A stretch of DNA of 64,000 nucleotides from Rhodocyclaceae bacterium (lineage in GTDB: Bacteria; Pseudomonadota; Gammaproteobacteria; Burkholderiales; Rhodocyclaceae), in the NCBI GenBank assembly GCA_016704145.1, contig JADJAS010000001.1:372001-436000 (forward strand), given 5' to 3'. Positions 31,398-39,457 of this stretch are shown here, piece after piece (positions within the stretch are counted from its first letter, which is position 1; every line of letters starts with the position of its first letter). A program made the translations under genes and the position numbers. The notes below the pieces were generated by a model. It was not told the DNA's origin. It worked only from the letters and a program-made list of their open reading frames with translations, and made no database searches.

Positions 31398-31650
31398 GCA
31401 GATCGGCTATCAGGTCATCGACGGTAGCGAAGCGCTCGACTTTCCCGGCCTCGATCTCGGTGAGTGCCTGGCGACTGCTCTTGCTCGGTACCTTCACCTC
31501 GAACGGCAGACGGTGTTCGTCGGCGACGCGCAGCATCAGCAGGCGGATGGCATCGGATACGGACAGACCCATCGCATCGAGCGCGGCGGTAGCACGCTCC
31601 TTGGTGCCAGCATCAATGCGGGCACGGACATAGGTATCGGCAGTGGACAT
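31384..31650 (-). CDS. RelB/DinJ-family antitoxin
   Basis: 88 aa. N-terminal ribbon-helix-helix DNA-binding part (YVRARIDAGTKERATAALDAMGLSVSDAIRL split over the first 40 residues), C-terminal toxin-wrapping tail. First gene of the pair, so it should repress its own promoter through the palindrome upstream. The toxin gene overlaps its 3' end. Confidence 0.9.
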   Translation of the reverse strand: MSTADTYVRARIDAGTKERATAALDAMGLSVSDAIRLLMLRVADEHRLPFEVKVPSKSSRQALTEIEAGKVERFATVDDLIADLHADD

Positions 31651-31679
31651 GATGGGTACTCCGTAAGGGCAGAGGTTCT

Positions 31680-31708
31680 ATTGTAGTCACATCAAGACTA
31701 CATTACAA
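31680..31708 (-). promoter_or_regulatory. Promoter and palindromic operator of the dinJ-yafQ-like operon
   Basis: Minus strand: TTGTAA (31708-31703), 17-bp spacer, TACAAT (31685-31680). A perfect inverted repeat TGTAGTC-N7-GACTACA (31682-31702) fills the spacer and touches the -10, the classic place for antitoxin autoregulation. Confidence 0.7.
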
Positions 31709-31789
31709 AGACAGAGCCATAATCGCTTAATCGCATTTCCGTAATTCATTATTTACGACTCTTCAGTAGTAGTGTCCGGTTAACTCGGG

Positions 31790-32122
31790 TCAGTGCAGCG
31801 TGCGCTGATCGGGAACGGCGCGTAGCCCGACGTTCAGCAGGATCACCCGTCGGCCCAGCATGACGACGCTGCCGCGCCGGCGGTTGTCGCCGGTATCGCT
31901 GTACTCGAAGTTGTAGACGCGCCTCAGGCGCAACGCACCTTCATCGTCGCGTTCCAGTTTGATGCCGGCGAACGATACCGTGTCGTCGAGAAATTGCAGT
32001 CCCTCCGACTCGCAGGCCCGGCGCGCCGCAGCAACCGCGGCATCGCGCGCCCTGAGGCCATCGAGCCAGAACCAGCCCAGCGCCCCGAGCAGGACGAGGC
32101 TGGCGAATTCGAGAACGGGCAC
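31790..32122 (-). CDS. DUF3301 domain-containing protein
   Basis: 110 aa. One N-terminal membrane anchor (LEFASLVLLGALGWFWLDG), then a short cytoplasmic domain with CESEGLQFLDDTVSF and VYNFEYSDTGDNRRRGSVVMLG, the DUF3301 pattern. Role unknown. It follows the 72-aa zinc-finger-like gene by 19 bp on the same strand. Confidence 0.82.
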   Translation of the reverse strand: MPVLEFASLVLLGALGWFWLDGLRARDAAVAAARRACESEGLQFLDDTVSFAGIKLERDDEGALRLRRVYNFEYSDTGDNRRRGSVVMLGRRVILLNVGLRAVPDQRTLH

Positions 32123-32141
32123 TGCGGGAAAAGCGAGCCGA

Positions 32142-32360
32142 CTAGGTCTGGCCGTTGAGAATGCGCGCCTTGCTCTGTGCTTCGGCCTTGTTGATGGCCG
32201 TCATCTGCCGGCCGAAGGCTTCCCGTTCGGCGACGCTGCGCTTGGTCGCCTCGATGCTCTTGATGCAACGCCAGCGCTTGCCACCCTTGGTGTTGATCTG
32301 GCGCATCTCTTCCCTGGGATGATAGGTACGACAGTGGTAGCAGTAGAGAGTGTCAGCCAT
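32142..32360 (-). CDS. Small conserved cysteine-containing protein
   Basis: 72 aa from ATG 32360 (MADTLYCYHCRTYHPREEMRQ split). Contains C-Y-H-C and a later R-W-R-C, so it may bind zinc; the C-terminal half is a charged helix. Longer readings would run through tRNA-Arg and are rejected. Lies directly downstream of the tRNA, probably on the same transcript. No function recognised. Confidence 0.7.
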   Translation of the reverse strand: MADTLYCYHCRTYHPREEMRQINTKGGKRWRCIKSIEATKRSVAEREAFGRQMTAINKAEAQSKARILNGQT

Positions 32361-32403
32361 GGCAAAAAATCGGATAACTCGGATGGCGTGAAAACAAGTC
32401 GAT

Positions 32404-32480
32404 TGGCGCGCCCGGCAGGATTCGAACCCACGACCCCCTGGTTCGTAGCCAGGTACTCTATCCAACTGAGCTACGGGCGC
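32404..32480 (-). tRNA. tRNA-Arg (anticodon ACG)
   Basis: 77 nt with encoded CCA. Acceptor stem GCGCCCG / CGGGCGC, D-arm AGCTCAGTTGGATAGAGT, anticodon loop CTACGAA closed by CCTGG/CCAGG, and T-loop GGTTCGAATCC. Anticodon ACG (read as ICG). Confidence 0.97.
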
Positions 32481-32493
32481 GCTGAGACGGTGA

Positions 32494-32499
32494 ATTATA
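32494..32499 (-). promoter_or_regulatory. -10 box for tRNA-Arg
   Basis: Minus-strand TATAAT, 14 bp upstream of the mature tRNA 5' end. A good -35 was not found. The rest of 32500-32728 (upstream of the selenoprotein gene) shows no gene. Confidence 0.45.
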
Positions 32500-32728
32500 C
32501 AGAATCTTTGCATTTGTTGGCTGACCGTTTGCGCTGCCCACCAAGATGATCGCCGTCGCTGCACTGCAAATTGTCTTCCCTCGTTGCAGTTCGCGGTCAT
32601 GAACGCCACCACCGTCGCTTCCGCGCTCTAACTCGCCGTGATTCGTCCGTCAGTGGCCTGTCGCCACGGAACCATTAGTGCCCGTTTCGTGTCACCATCA
32701 CGTTACCCCACGCACAAGGAGAACCCCG

Positions 32729-33223
32729 ATGAAACGATTATTGGCGCTGGCGCTGTTCGCGCTGGCGACACTGGCCCTACCCGCCCGGGCGGACCACCTG
32801 GACGGCATCGTGCCGCTGGCGAAGGACGACCTGGCCGCCGTCAGCCAGGTCAAGACGATGCCCGACCGCCATGTGCTGCTGTACTTCGGCGACCACGCCA
32901 ATTGAGGAGCTTGCCGCTACACCGTGCGTGTGCTGAGCGAGCCCGAAGTGAAGGCGCAGTACTTCAAGCATTACGTCGGCGCCCATGCCGATTTTGGCGA
33001 ACTGGAACTGGAAGACCGCGACCCGCGGCATTCCATGATCGCGCGCTTTAACCCGCGCAAACTGCGGCCCGTGCTGGTCTTCCTCGACGCCCAGGGCAAG
33101 GAAGTGGCCCGGCATCACGGCGGCCTGAAGTCGAAGGAAGAAGCGCTGCTGCTCGACCGCTACGTCACCGAGAAGCATTACCTGAAAACCGACTTCAAGA
33201 CGTTCCGCGCCGCCGCCGGCTAG
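32729..33223 (+). CDS. Periplasmic thioredoxin-like selenoprotein (in-frame UGA as Sec, U-G-A-C active site)
   Basis: Reads as one 164-residue protein if the TGA at 32903-32905 (codon 59) is selenocysteine. Start ATG 32729 has AAGGAG nearby. Residues 1-20 are a signal peptide (LALALFALATLALPARA). Then HVLLYFGDHAN-U-GACRYTVRVL: a thioredoxin-fold beta strand followed by U-x-x-C where relatives have C-x-x-C. Then RPVLVFLDAQGKEVARHHGG (cis-Pro region) and a terminal HYLKTDFKTF helix, as in SoxW-like thiol reductases. The frame stays open for 105 codons after the TGA and remains protein-like, and a SECIS-like hairpin follows the TGA. selA, selB and tRNA-Sec lie 3-6.8 kb away. Likely a periplasmic thiol-disulfide or peroxide-handling enzyme. 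Alternative: a Cys-to-stop nonsense mutation, made less likely by the hairpin. Confidence 0.85.
32909..32942 (+). promoter_or_regulatory. Bacterial SECIS element
   Basis: Starts 3 bases after the UGA. Lower stem GCUUGC / GCGAGC (32909-32914 with 32937-32942, one G-U pair); asymmetric internal loop C / UGA; upper stem GC-[U]-ACAC / GUGUGC with a single bulged U at 32918; five-base apical loop CGUGC with G-U at 32924-32925. The apical GU is 18 nt after the UGA, close to the spacing in E. coli fdhF. It should bind the SelB winged-helix domain. Confidence 0.8.
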
Positions 33224-33290
33224 ACTTCGAGCCGGCCGCCGCGTTTCTCCCGTTTTTCGCCCGGGCCTTCCCCTCCAGGAGACTTGCCGC

Positions 33291-34379
33291 ATGCCTTCGC
33301 TGTTCGATCCCCTCCATGTCGGCGACATTCCGCTGGCCAATCGCGTCGTCATGGCGCCCCTGACCCGCAACCGCGCCATCGACGGCTGCCGGCCGGGACC
33401 GCTGACCGTCGACTATTACCGCCAGCGCGCCACCGCCGGCCTGATCATCGCCGAGGCCAGCCAGATCAGCCCGATGGCCCAGGGCTACCTCGATTCGCCG
33501 GGAATTCATTCCGTCGAGCAGGTCGCCGCGTGGCGGCGGGTGACCGACGCGGTGCATGCCGAAGGCGGCCGCATCGTCCTCCAGCTCTGGCACGTCGGCC
33601 GCATTTCGCATGTTTCCCTGCTGCCGGGCGGCGCCGCGCCGGTATCGTCCTCGTCGCGTCCGTCGAGCGCCCGGACCTTCACCCGCGACGGCTTCGTTCC
33701 GGTTTCACCGGCGCGCGCCCTGGGCGACGACGAAATCCCGGGCCTGATCGACGACTACCGCCGCGCGGCGCGCAACGCGATGGACGCCGGCTTTGACGGC
33801 GTCGAGGTACACGCGGCAAACACCTACCTGCTCGACCAGTTCCTGCGCGACAGCGTGAACGACCGCGTCGGGCCTTATGGCGGCGGCATCGCCAACCGCG
33901 CCCGTCTGCTGGTCGAGGTCATGCAGGCGGTGGTGAAGGAAATCGGTGCCGGCCGCACGGGCATACGGCTGAGCCCGATGACCACCTTCGGCGGCACGTG
34001 CGCGCGCGACAGCGATCCGCAGGCGCTGCACAACCACGTCGCCGGGCAACTGGCGCCACTCGGCCTCACCTATCTGCACGTGGTCGAAGGCGAGACCGGC
34101 GGCCCGCGCCAGCCCCCGGACGCGCCGCGCTTCGACTATGCGGCGATGCGCGACCGCTTCGCCGGCACCTGGATGGTGAACAACGGCTACGACCGCGCCA
34201 CCGCCCTCGATGCCGTCGCCGCCGGCGAGGCCGATCTGGTCGCCTTCGGCCGCCTGTTCATCTGCAACCCCGACCTGGTGCGGCGCTTGCGCGAGGATGC
34301 GCCGATGAACCCGCCGCGCCCCGACCAGTTCTACGGCGGCGCCGCCGCGGGCTACGTCGACTATCCGGCGCTGCCCTGA
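33291..34379 (+). CDS. Old-yellow-enzyme family alkene reductase (NemA-like)
   Basis: 362-aa FMN-dependent TIM-barrel oxidoreductase that reduces activated C=C bonds with NAD(P)H. Seen: PLTRNRA after VVMAP, QLWHVGRISH, the substrate-binding H-x-x-N in FDGVEVHAANTYLLDQFL, NDRVGPYGGG, and the phosphate-binding AFGRLFICNPDL. The start ATG 33291 has AGGAGA upstream. It follows the selenoprotein gene by 67 bp on the same strand and may be co-transcribed, which would fit a redox/detoxification unit. Confidence 0.92.
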   Translation: MPSLFDPLHVGDIPLANRVVMAPLTRNRAIDGCRPGPLTVDYYRQRATAGLIIAEASQISPMAQGYLDSPGIHSVEQVAAWRRVTDAVHAEGGRIVLQLWHVGRISHVSLLPGGAAPVSSSSRPSSARTFTRDGFVPVSPARALGDDEIPGLIDDYRRAARNAMDAGFDGVEVHAANTYLLDQFLRDSVNDRVGPYGGGIANRARLLVEVMQAVVKEIGAGRTGIRLSPMTTFGGTCARDSDPQALHNHVAGQLAPLGLTYLHVVEGETGGPRQPPDAPRFDYAAMRDRFAGTWMVNNGYDRATALDAVAAGEADLVAFGRLFICNPDLVRRLREDAPMNPPRPDQFYGGAAAGYVDYPALP

Positions 34380-34383
34380 GCAG

Positions 34384-35283
34384 ATGGACGCGGCAAAGCG
34401 CGGCCAAGGCTGGTCGCTGTTGGCGCTGGCCGTGCTGTCGCTGGTCTGGGGTTACACCTGGGTGCTGGCGAAACAGGGCCTGGCTTACGCGCCGCCCTTC
34501 GCCTTCGCCGCCGAGCGCAGCCTGGGCGCCGCCGCCGCCACCTTCCTGGCGCTGGTGCTGCTCGGCCGGCCGCTGCGGCTGCGCGCGCCGTGGCCGACGC
34601 TGGCGATCGGCGTGGTGCAGACGGGCGGCTTCATCGGCCTGCAGACCTGGGCGCTGGTCGAAGGCGGCGCCGGCAAGACGGCGGTACTGATCTTCACCAT
34701 GCCGATCTGGACGCTGCTGATGGCCTGGCCGCTGCTGGGTGAACGGATACGCGCTCCGCAATGGCTGGTCGCCACCGTCATGCTCACGGGCCTGCTGCTG
34801 ATCATCGAACCCTGGAACATGGCAACCAGCCTGCTGAGCAAGTGCCTGGGCGTGGCGGCGGCGCTGTCGTGGGCCACGGGCACCATCCTGATCAAGCGGC
34901 TGCTGGCGCGCGAGAAAGTGGACCTGTTGTCGCTGACCGCGTGGCAGATGCTGTTCGGCGCGCTTGCCCTGTCGCTGGTGGCCACCATGCTGTCCGAGCC
35001 GCCGACGCAATGGACGCCGGCCTATTTTGCCATCCTCGCCTTCATCGCCATCGTCAGCACCGCGTTCTGCTGGAGCCTGTGGGCATGGCTCCTCGACAGC
35101 GTGCCGGCCTGGGAGGCCAGCCTGTCGGTGCTCGGCACGCCGGTGGTGGCCATCGTCTCCTCGCGCCTGGTGCTGGGCGAAGGCTTCAGCGCCGCCGAAA
35201 TCGCCGGCATGCTGCTGATCGGCGCCGGCCTGGCGTCGCTGTCGCTGCTCGGCTGGCTGGCCAGCCGGCGCGCGGCGGGCTAG
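34384..35283 (+). CDS. EamA/DMT-family transporter
   Basis: 299 aa with ten predicted membrane helices in two EamA halves (first begins LLALAVLSLVWGYTWV; second begins around CLGVAAALSWATGTILIKRLL). Metabolite exporter-like; substrate unknown. Starts 4 bp after the reductase stop and overlaps the convergent HPP gene by 4 bp at its end. Confidence 0.9.
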   Translation: MDAAKRGQGWSLLALAVLSLVWGYTWVLAKQGLAYAPPFAFAAERSLGAAAATFLALVLLGRPLRLRAPWPTLAIGVVQTGGFIGLQTWALVEGGAGKTAVLIFTMPIWTLLMAWPLLGERIRAPQWLVATVMLTGLLLIIEPWNMATSLLSKCLGVAAALSWATGTILIKRLLAREKVDLLSLTAWQMLFGALALSLVATMLSEPPTQWTPAYFAILAFIAIVSTAFCWSLWAWLLDSVPAWEASLSVLGTPVVAIVSSRLVLGEGFSAAEIAGMLLIGAGLASLSLLGWLASRRAAG

Positions 35284-36014
35284 ACGAACGGCGGTGCCGC
35301 ACGGCGCTCGGCCGCCGCCAGATCCTGATGACGGCCGGTGGCCAGCGCGTAGATGCGCAGCAGGTCTTCCTCGGACACGTCGATGAACGAATCCATTTGC
35401 GTCAGGGCGTAGACGAAGTCCTCGTGCGATATCGCCGCGTAGCCCGACTCCGGCCGCGCCGGTGCCATCGCACGCATCAGGAACAAGGGGTAGCGGCGCC
35501 AGGGAAAGAGAAAATTGAAGACAATGGCCACGGAGAGGATGATCAACACGTTGAGCATGACAGGCGCGGCGACGAAGCCGTAACCCAGCGCGCGCACCGT
35601 GTCGCCGCCCATTGCCGCCACCAGCGCCGTGGCGCCCGCCGGCGGATGCAGGCAACGCAAGTAATGCATGGCGCCGATCGACAGGCCGACCGCCAAGCTG
35701 CCCGCCAGCATCGGCTCCGGCACGTGCAGCAGGCAGGTGATGCCGATCAAACCGGACAGCAGATGGCCGCCGAGCAGCGGCCAGGGCTGCGACAGCGGCC
35801 CGTGCGGCACGGCGAACAGCATGACGGCGGTGGAACCCATCGAGAAGCTCATGATGGGCGACGACGTGCCGTCCAGCGCGAAACGGCTGACGACATAGAC
35901 CAGCAGAATGCCGAGCAAGCCGCCGAGCGCCGACACCAGCCGCTCGCGATGGCTCACCGGGCTCAGTTCGATGCCTAGCGCCTTGAACCAGGCCGATTCT
36001 TGCAGACGTTTCAT
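35280..36014 (-). CDS. HPP-family integral membrane protein
   Basis: 244 aa. Four hydrophobic helices with the H-P-P signature (LRCLHPPAGATALVAAMGG) and the G-H-L-L-S-G motif, then a soluble C-terminal 70 residues (YAAISHEDFVYALTQMDSF, ISEEDLLRIYALATG-like). HPP proteins have been linked to nitrite transport in plastids and cyanobacteria; the bacterial role is unclear. Confidence 0.87.
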   Translation of the reverse strand: MKRLQESAWFKALGIELSPVSHRERLVSALGGLLGILLVYVVSRFALDGTSSPIMSFSMGSTAVMLFAVPHGPLSQPWPLLGGHLLSGLIGITCLLHVPEPMLAGSLAVGLSIGAMHYLRCLHPPAGATALVAAMGGDTVRALGYGFVAAPVMLNVLIILSVAIVFNFLFPWRRYPLFLMRAMAPARPESGYAAISHEDFVYALTQMDSFIDVSEEDLLRIYALATGRHQDLAAAERRAAPPFV

Positions 36015-36115
36015 GCTCCCTCCCCATCCCCTTGCCGGCCGGGCAGTTTACCGTCGCCGTGGCGGCCGGCGGTAATATTCGTCCATCCTCGTTTCTGCCC
36101 GGTGCGGGTGAAACC

Positions 36116-37507
36116 ATGAATGATCTCGCCAAGCTCCCCGCCGTCGACCGCCTGCTCGCCCACGCCGCGGTCGCGCCCCTGATCGAATCGCTCGGCCGCG
36201 CGGTCGTCACGCAATTGCTGCGCGACACGCTGGCCGAAGTCCGCGCCGAAGTGCGCGCCGGCGCGCCGCTGCCCGACGAGGCGGCGCTGCTGGAAAAAGT
36301 CAGCCGTGGCGCCACGCCACTGATGCAGCCGAAACTGCGCGCCGTGTTCAATCTCACCGGCACGGTGCTGCACACCAACCTCGGCCGCGCCGTGCTGCCC
36401 GAGGAGGCAGTCGCCGCCATCGCCAGCGTGGCACACAGTCCGTGTGTGCTGGAATACGACCTCGAATCGGGCAGGCGCGGCGACCGCGACGACATCGTGA
36501 ACGACCTGCTCCGCGAGCTCACGGGCGCGGAAGCCGCGACGGTGGTCAACAACAATGCGGCGGCCGTGTTCCTGCTGCTCGACACGTTGGCGCGGAAGAA
36601 GGAGGTCGTCGTCTCGCGCGGCGAGCTGATCGAGATCGGCGGCGCCTTCCGCGTGCCGGACATCATGAAACGCGCCGGCGCGAAGCTCGTCGAGGTCGGT
36701 ACCACCAACCGCACGCACCTGAAGGACTTTGCCGAAGCCATCACACCTCGCACCGCGATGCTGATGAAGGTGCATGCCAGCAACTACGCGATCCAGGGTT
36801 TCACCACCGCCGTGCCGGAAAACGAGTTGGCCGAACTCGCGCACGCGCGCGGCCTGCCGTTCGTCGTCGACCTCGGCTCGGGAACGCTGACGAATCTGGA
36901 GCGCTGGGGCCTGCCGCACGAGCCGACGCCGCGCGCCGCCATCGCCGCCGGGGCCGACCTGGTCACCTTCTCCGGCGACAAGCTGCTCGGCGGACCGCAG
37001 GCCGGGCTGATCGTCGGTCGCAAGGATCTGATCGCCAAGATCAAGAAGAACCCGTTGAAGCGCGCCTTGCGCGTCGGCAAGCTCACCCTCGCCGCGCTTG
37101 AAGCGGTGCTGCGCCTCTACCGCGACCCGGACCGACTCGCCGAGCGGCTGACCACGCTGGCCCAGCTGACGCGGGCCGAAGACGAGATACGCGCCGCCGC
37201 CGGGCGACTGCTGCCCACCATGCAAGACGCTTTGGCCGGCTTACCGATCCGTGTGGACATCGTCGCGCTGAAATCGCAGATCGGCTCGGGTTCGCTGCCC
37301 GTCGACCGCCTGCCCTCCGCCGGCTTTGCGATCCGCCCGCAGGGGAAAAGGAGCGGGATGATCAACCGCATCGAGCAAGCCATGCGCGGCCTGCCCAGGC
37401 CGGTCATCGGCCGCATCGAGGACGGCGCGCTGTTGCTCGATCTGCGCTGCCTGAACGCAAGCGACGAAGCAGAACTCTCGCGGCAACTCGCGCAACTGAT
37501 ATGCTGA
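36116..37507 (+). CDS. selA: L-seryl-tRNA(Sec) selenium transferase
   Basis: PLP enzyme that converts Ser-tRNA(Sec) to Sec-tRNA(Sec) using selenophosphate. 463 aa, the same length as E. coli SelA, from ATG 36116 (MNDLAKLPAVDRLLAH). Seen: FNLTGTVLHTNLGRAVL, VVNNNAAAVFLLL, VDLGSGTL and the PLP lysine in TFSGDKLLGGPQAG (residue ~289). A motif copy lies in the N-terminal part (EKVSRGATP). Followed by selB 7 bp later. selD is not in the window. Confidence 0.98.
   Translation: MNDLAKLPAVDRLLAHAAVAPLIESLGRAVVTQLLRDTLAEVRAEVRAGAPLPDEAALLEKVSRGATPLMQPKLRAVFNLTGTVLHTNLGRAVLPEEAVAAIASVAHSPCVLEYDLESGRRGDRDDIVNDLLRELTGAEAATVVNNNAAAVFLLLDTLARKKEVVVSRGELIEIGGAFRVPDIMKRAGAKLVEVGTTNRTHLKDFAEAITPRTAMLMKVHASNYAIQGFTTAVPENELAELAHARGLPFVVDLGSGTLTNLERWGLPHEPTPRAAIAAGADLVTFSGDKLLGGPQAGLIVGRKDLIAKIKKNPLKRALRVGKLTLAALEAVLRLYRDPDRLAERLTTLAQLTRAEDEIRAAAGRLLPTMQDALAGLPIRVDIVALKSQIGSGSLPVDRLPSAGFAIRPQGKRSGMINRIEQAMRGLPRPVIGRIEDGALLLDLRCLNASDEAELSRQLAQLIC
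36296..36318 (+). repeat. Dispersed 23-bp motif, copy 8 (in selA)
   Basis: AAAGTCAG core then CCGTGGCGCCACGCC, in sense with selA; here CGTGGCGCCACG is a perfect palindrome. Confidence 0.85.
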
Positions 37508-37514
37508 TTGAAAC

Positions 37515-39452
37515 ATGTTGATAGGAACGGCCGGCCACATCGACCACGGCAAGACCACGCTGGTAAAGGCGCTGACCGGTGTCGACGCCGACCGCCTGCC
37601 GGAGGAGAAAGCGCGCGGCATCACGCTCGATCTGGGCTATGCCTACAGCCCGCTGCCCGAGGGTTTGGTGCTCGGCTTCATCGACGTGCCGGGCCACGAG
37701 AAGCTGATCCACAACATGCTGGCCGGTGCGACGGGCATCGACTTCGTGCTGCTGGTGGTCGCCGCCGACGACGGGCCGATGCCGCAGACGCGCGAGCACC
37801 TCGAACTCGTCGACCTGCTCGGCCTGGCGCGCGGCGCGGTGGCGCTGACCAAGTGCGACAGGGTCGATGCCGCGCGCGTCGAAGCCGCGCAGCGCGAAAT
37901 CTCCGAACTGCTGGCCGGTACGACCCTGGCCGGCAGCCCGGTGTTTCCGCTCTCGGCGATTAGTGGCGACGGTGTGCCGGCCCTGCGCGCGCACATCGAG
38001 GCGGCGGCCGCGCAGCATCTCGCGCGCTCCTCCGCCGGCCGCTTCAGGCTCGCCATCGACCGTGCCTTCACGCTCTCCGGCGTCGGCACGGTGGTCACCG
38101 GCACGGTGCATGCTGGCAAAGTCAGCCGTGGCGACACGCTACTGATTTCGCCTCCCGGCCAAGGTGGGCCAATGAGGGCGCGCGTGCGCAGCCTGCACGT
38201 GCAGGACCGGCCTGCCGAGTCGGGGCAGGCCGGCGAGCGCTGCGCGCTGGCGCTGAGCGGCGACTTCGGGAAAGCGGACATCGCGCGCGGCATGTGGGTC
38301 GTCGCGCCGGAACTGCATCAACCACTCACCCGCTTCCACGCCGAAATTCGTGTGCCGGCAAACCAGCCGGAACTCGAACACTGGCACGCGGTGCATGTCC
38401 ATCTCGCCGCCAGCGACGTCACCGGCCGCGTCGCGCTGCTCGACCGCGCGAAAGTCAGTCCCGGCGCCGAGGGTGGTATCGCACTCGCGGAGATCAGCCT
38501 CGACCGCGAAATCCTCGCCTTGCACGGCGACCGCTTCGTGCTGCGCGACGCCGGCGCGCGGCGCACCGTGGCCGGCGGCCGCGTGCTCGACATCTTTCCG
38601 CCGACACGCCACAAGCGCGCGCCGGCACGGCTGGCGCTGCTGGCCGCGATGCGCGACGACGATCCGGCCGCGGCGCTCGGGCTGCTCGCCGAGCGCAGCC
38701 CGGCCGGCGTCGATCTGCCACGCTTCGCCATCAACTTAAATCTCGACGACGAGGCTGCGCAAGCCTTGTGGCACCGTGTCGGCCTGCGCGTGATCGGCGA
38801 CACGGGTTTCCTCGCCGCTGGCTGGGCGGCGTTGCGCTCGCGGCTGCTCGACGCGCTGGCGCGCGAACACGAGCGGGCGCCCGACATGGCCGGCGTGGAA
38901 CGCGAGCGTCTGCGCCGCATGACCCTGACGACGCTGCCGCCCGCCGCCTTCGAGGCGCTGGTCGACGAACTGACAGCGGCCGGTGATATCGCCCAGACGC
39001 GCGCCTGGCTGCACCTGCCGACGCATCGTGCCAGCGTGTCGGCGGCGGATCGCGGCTTGTTCGAGGCACTGAAGCCGCTGCTCGACGCCCAGCGCTACAA
39101 CCCGCCACGGGTACGCGACGTCTTCAAGGCCACTGGCACGCCCGAAGATGCGGTGCGGCAACTGTTCCGTCGCATCGCTCGCGCCGGCGAGCTCTACCCG
39201 GTCGCGCATGATCACTACTTCACCGCGGCGGCCGTCGGCGAACTTGCCGCAATTGTCGCCGACCTCGGCGCCAGACAAGGCGCAGCACGCGCGGCAGATC
39301 TGCGCGACGCCATTTACGGCGAAGGTGGCGGCGGTCGCAAGGTGGCGATCCAGATTCTCGAATTCTTCGATCGCGTCGGCTACACTCGCCGGGTGCGTGA
39401 CGACCATGTCCTGCGCGGCGAATCCGCCCAACACGACTGGACGATTACATGA
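37515..39452 (+). CDS. selB: Selenocysteine-specific elongation factor SelB
   Basis: GTPase that carries Sec-tRNA(Sec) to the ribosome and binds SECIS hairpins. 645 aa. Seen: GTAGHIDHGKTTLVKAL, RGITLDLGYAY, DVPGHEKLIHNML, LTKCDRVDAA, then EF-Tu-like domains II and III, and four C-terminal winged-helix domains (residues ~380-645) for SECIS binding. Two motif copies are in the coding sequence (GKVSRGDTL in domain II, AKVSPGAEG in domain III). The tRNA-Sec gene begins 5 bp after its stop. Confidence 0.98.
   Translation: MLIGTAGHIDHGKTTLVKALTGVDADRLPEEKARGITLDLGYAYSPLPEGLVLGFIDVPGHEKLIHNMLAGATGIDFVLLVVAADDGPMPQTREHLELVDLLGLARGAVALTKCDRVDAARVEAAQREISELLAGTTLAGSPVFPLSAISGDGVPALRAHIEAAAAQHLARSSAGRFRLAIDRAFTLSGVGTVVTGTVHAGKVSRGDTLLISPPGQGGPMRARVRSLHVQDRPAESGQAGERCALALSGDFGKADIARGMWVVAPELHQPLTRFHAEIRVPANQPELEHWHAVHVHLAASDVTGRVALLDRAKVSPGAEGGIALAEISLDREILALHGDRFVLRDAGARRTVAGGRVLDIFPPTRHKRAPARLALLAAMRDDDPAAALGLLAERSPAGVDLPRFAINLNLDDEAAQALWHRVGLRVIGDTGFLAAGWAALRSRLLDALAREHERAPDMAGVERERLRRMTLTTLPPAAFEALVDELTAAGDIAQTRAWLHLPTHRASVSAADRGLFEALKPLLDAQRYNPPRVRDVFKATGTPEDAVRQLFRRIARAGELYPVAHDHYFTAAAVGELAAIVADLGARQGAARAADLRDAIYGEGGGGRKVAIQILEFFDRVGYTRRVRDDHVLRGESAQHDWTIT
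38118..38140 (+). repeat. Dispersed 23-bp motif, copy 9 (in selB)
   Basis: AAAGTCAG core then CCGTGGCGACACGCT. It coincides with the natural domain-II turn G-x-V-x-x-G-D of translation factors. Confidence 0.85.
38451..38473 (+). repeat. Dispersed motif, copy 10 (in selB, diverged 3' half)
   Basis: AAAGTCAG core then TCCCGGCGCCGAGGG; in sense, read K-V-S-P-G-A-E. Confidence 0.55.
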
Positions 39453-39457
39453 ACCAC

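Noticed and set aside
32678..32905. Two separate short genes at 32678-32905 and 32924-33223
   Set aside because: Both are in one frame and are explained as one selenoprotein with UGA at codon 59; the second has no ribosome-binding site.
34258..36783. 841-aa minus-strand reading frame across the reductase, EamA and HPP genes
   Set aside because: It overlaps three well-supported genes and shows low-complexity sequence without domains.
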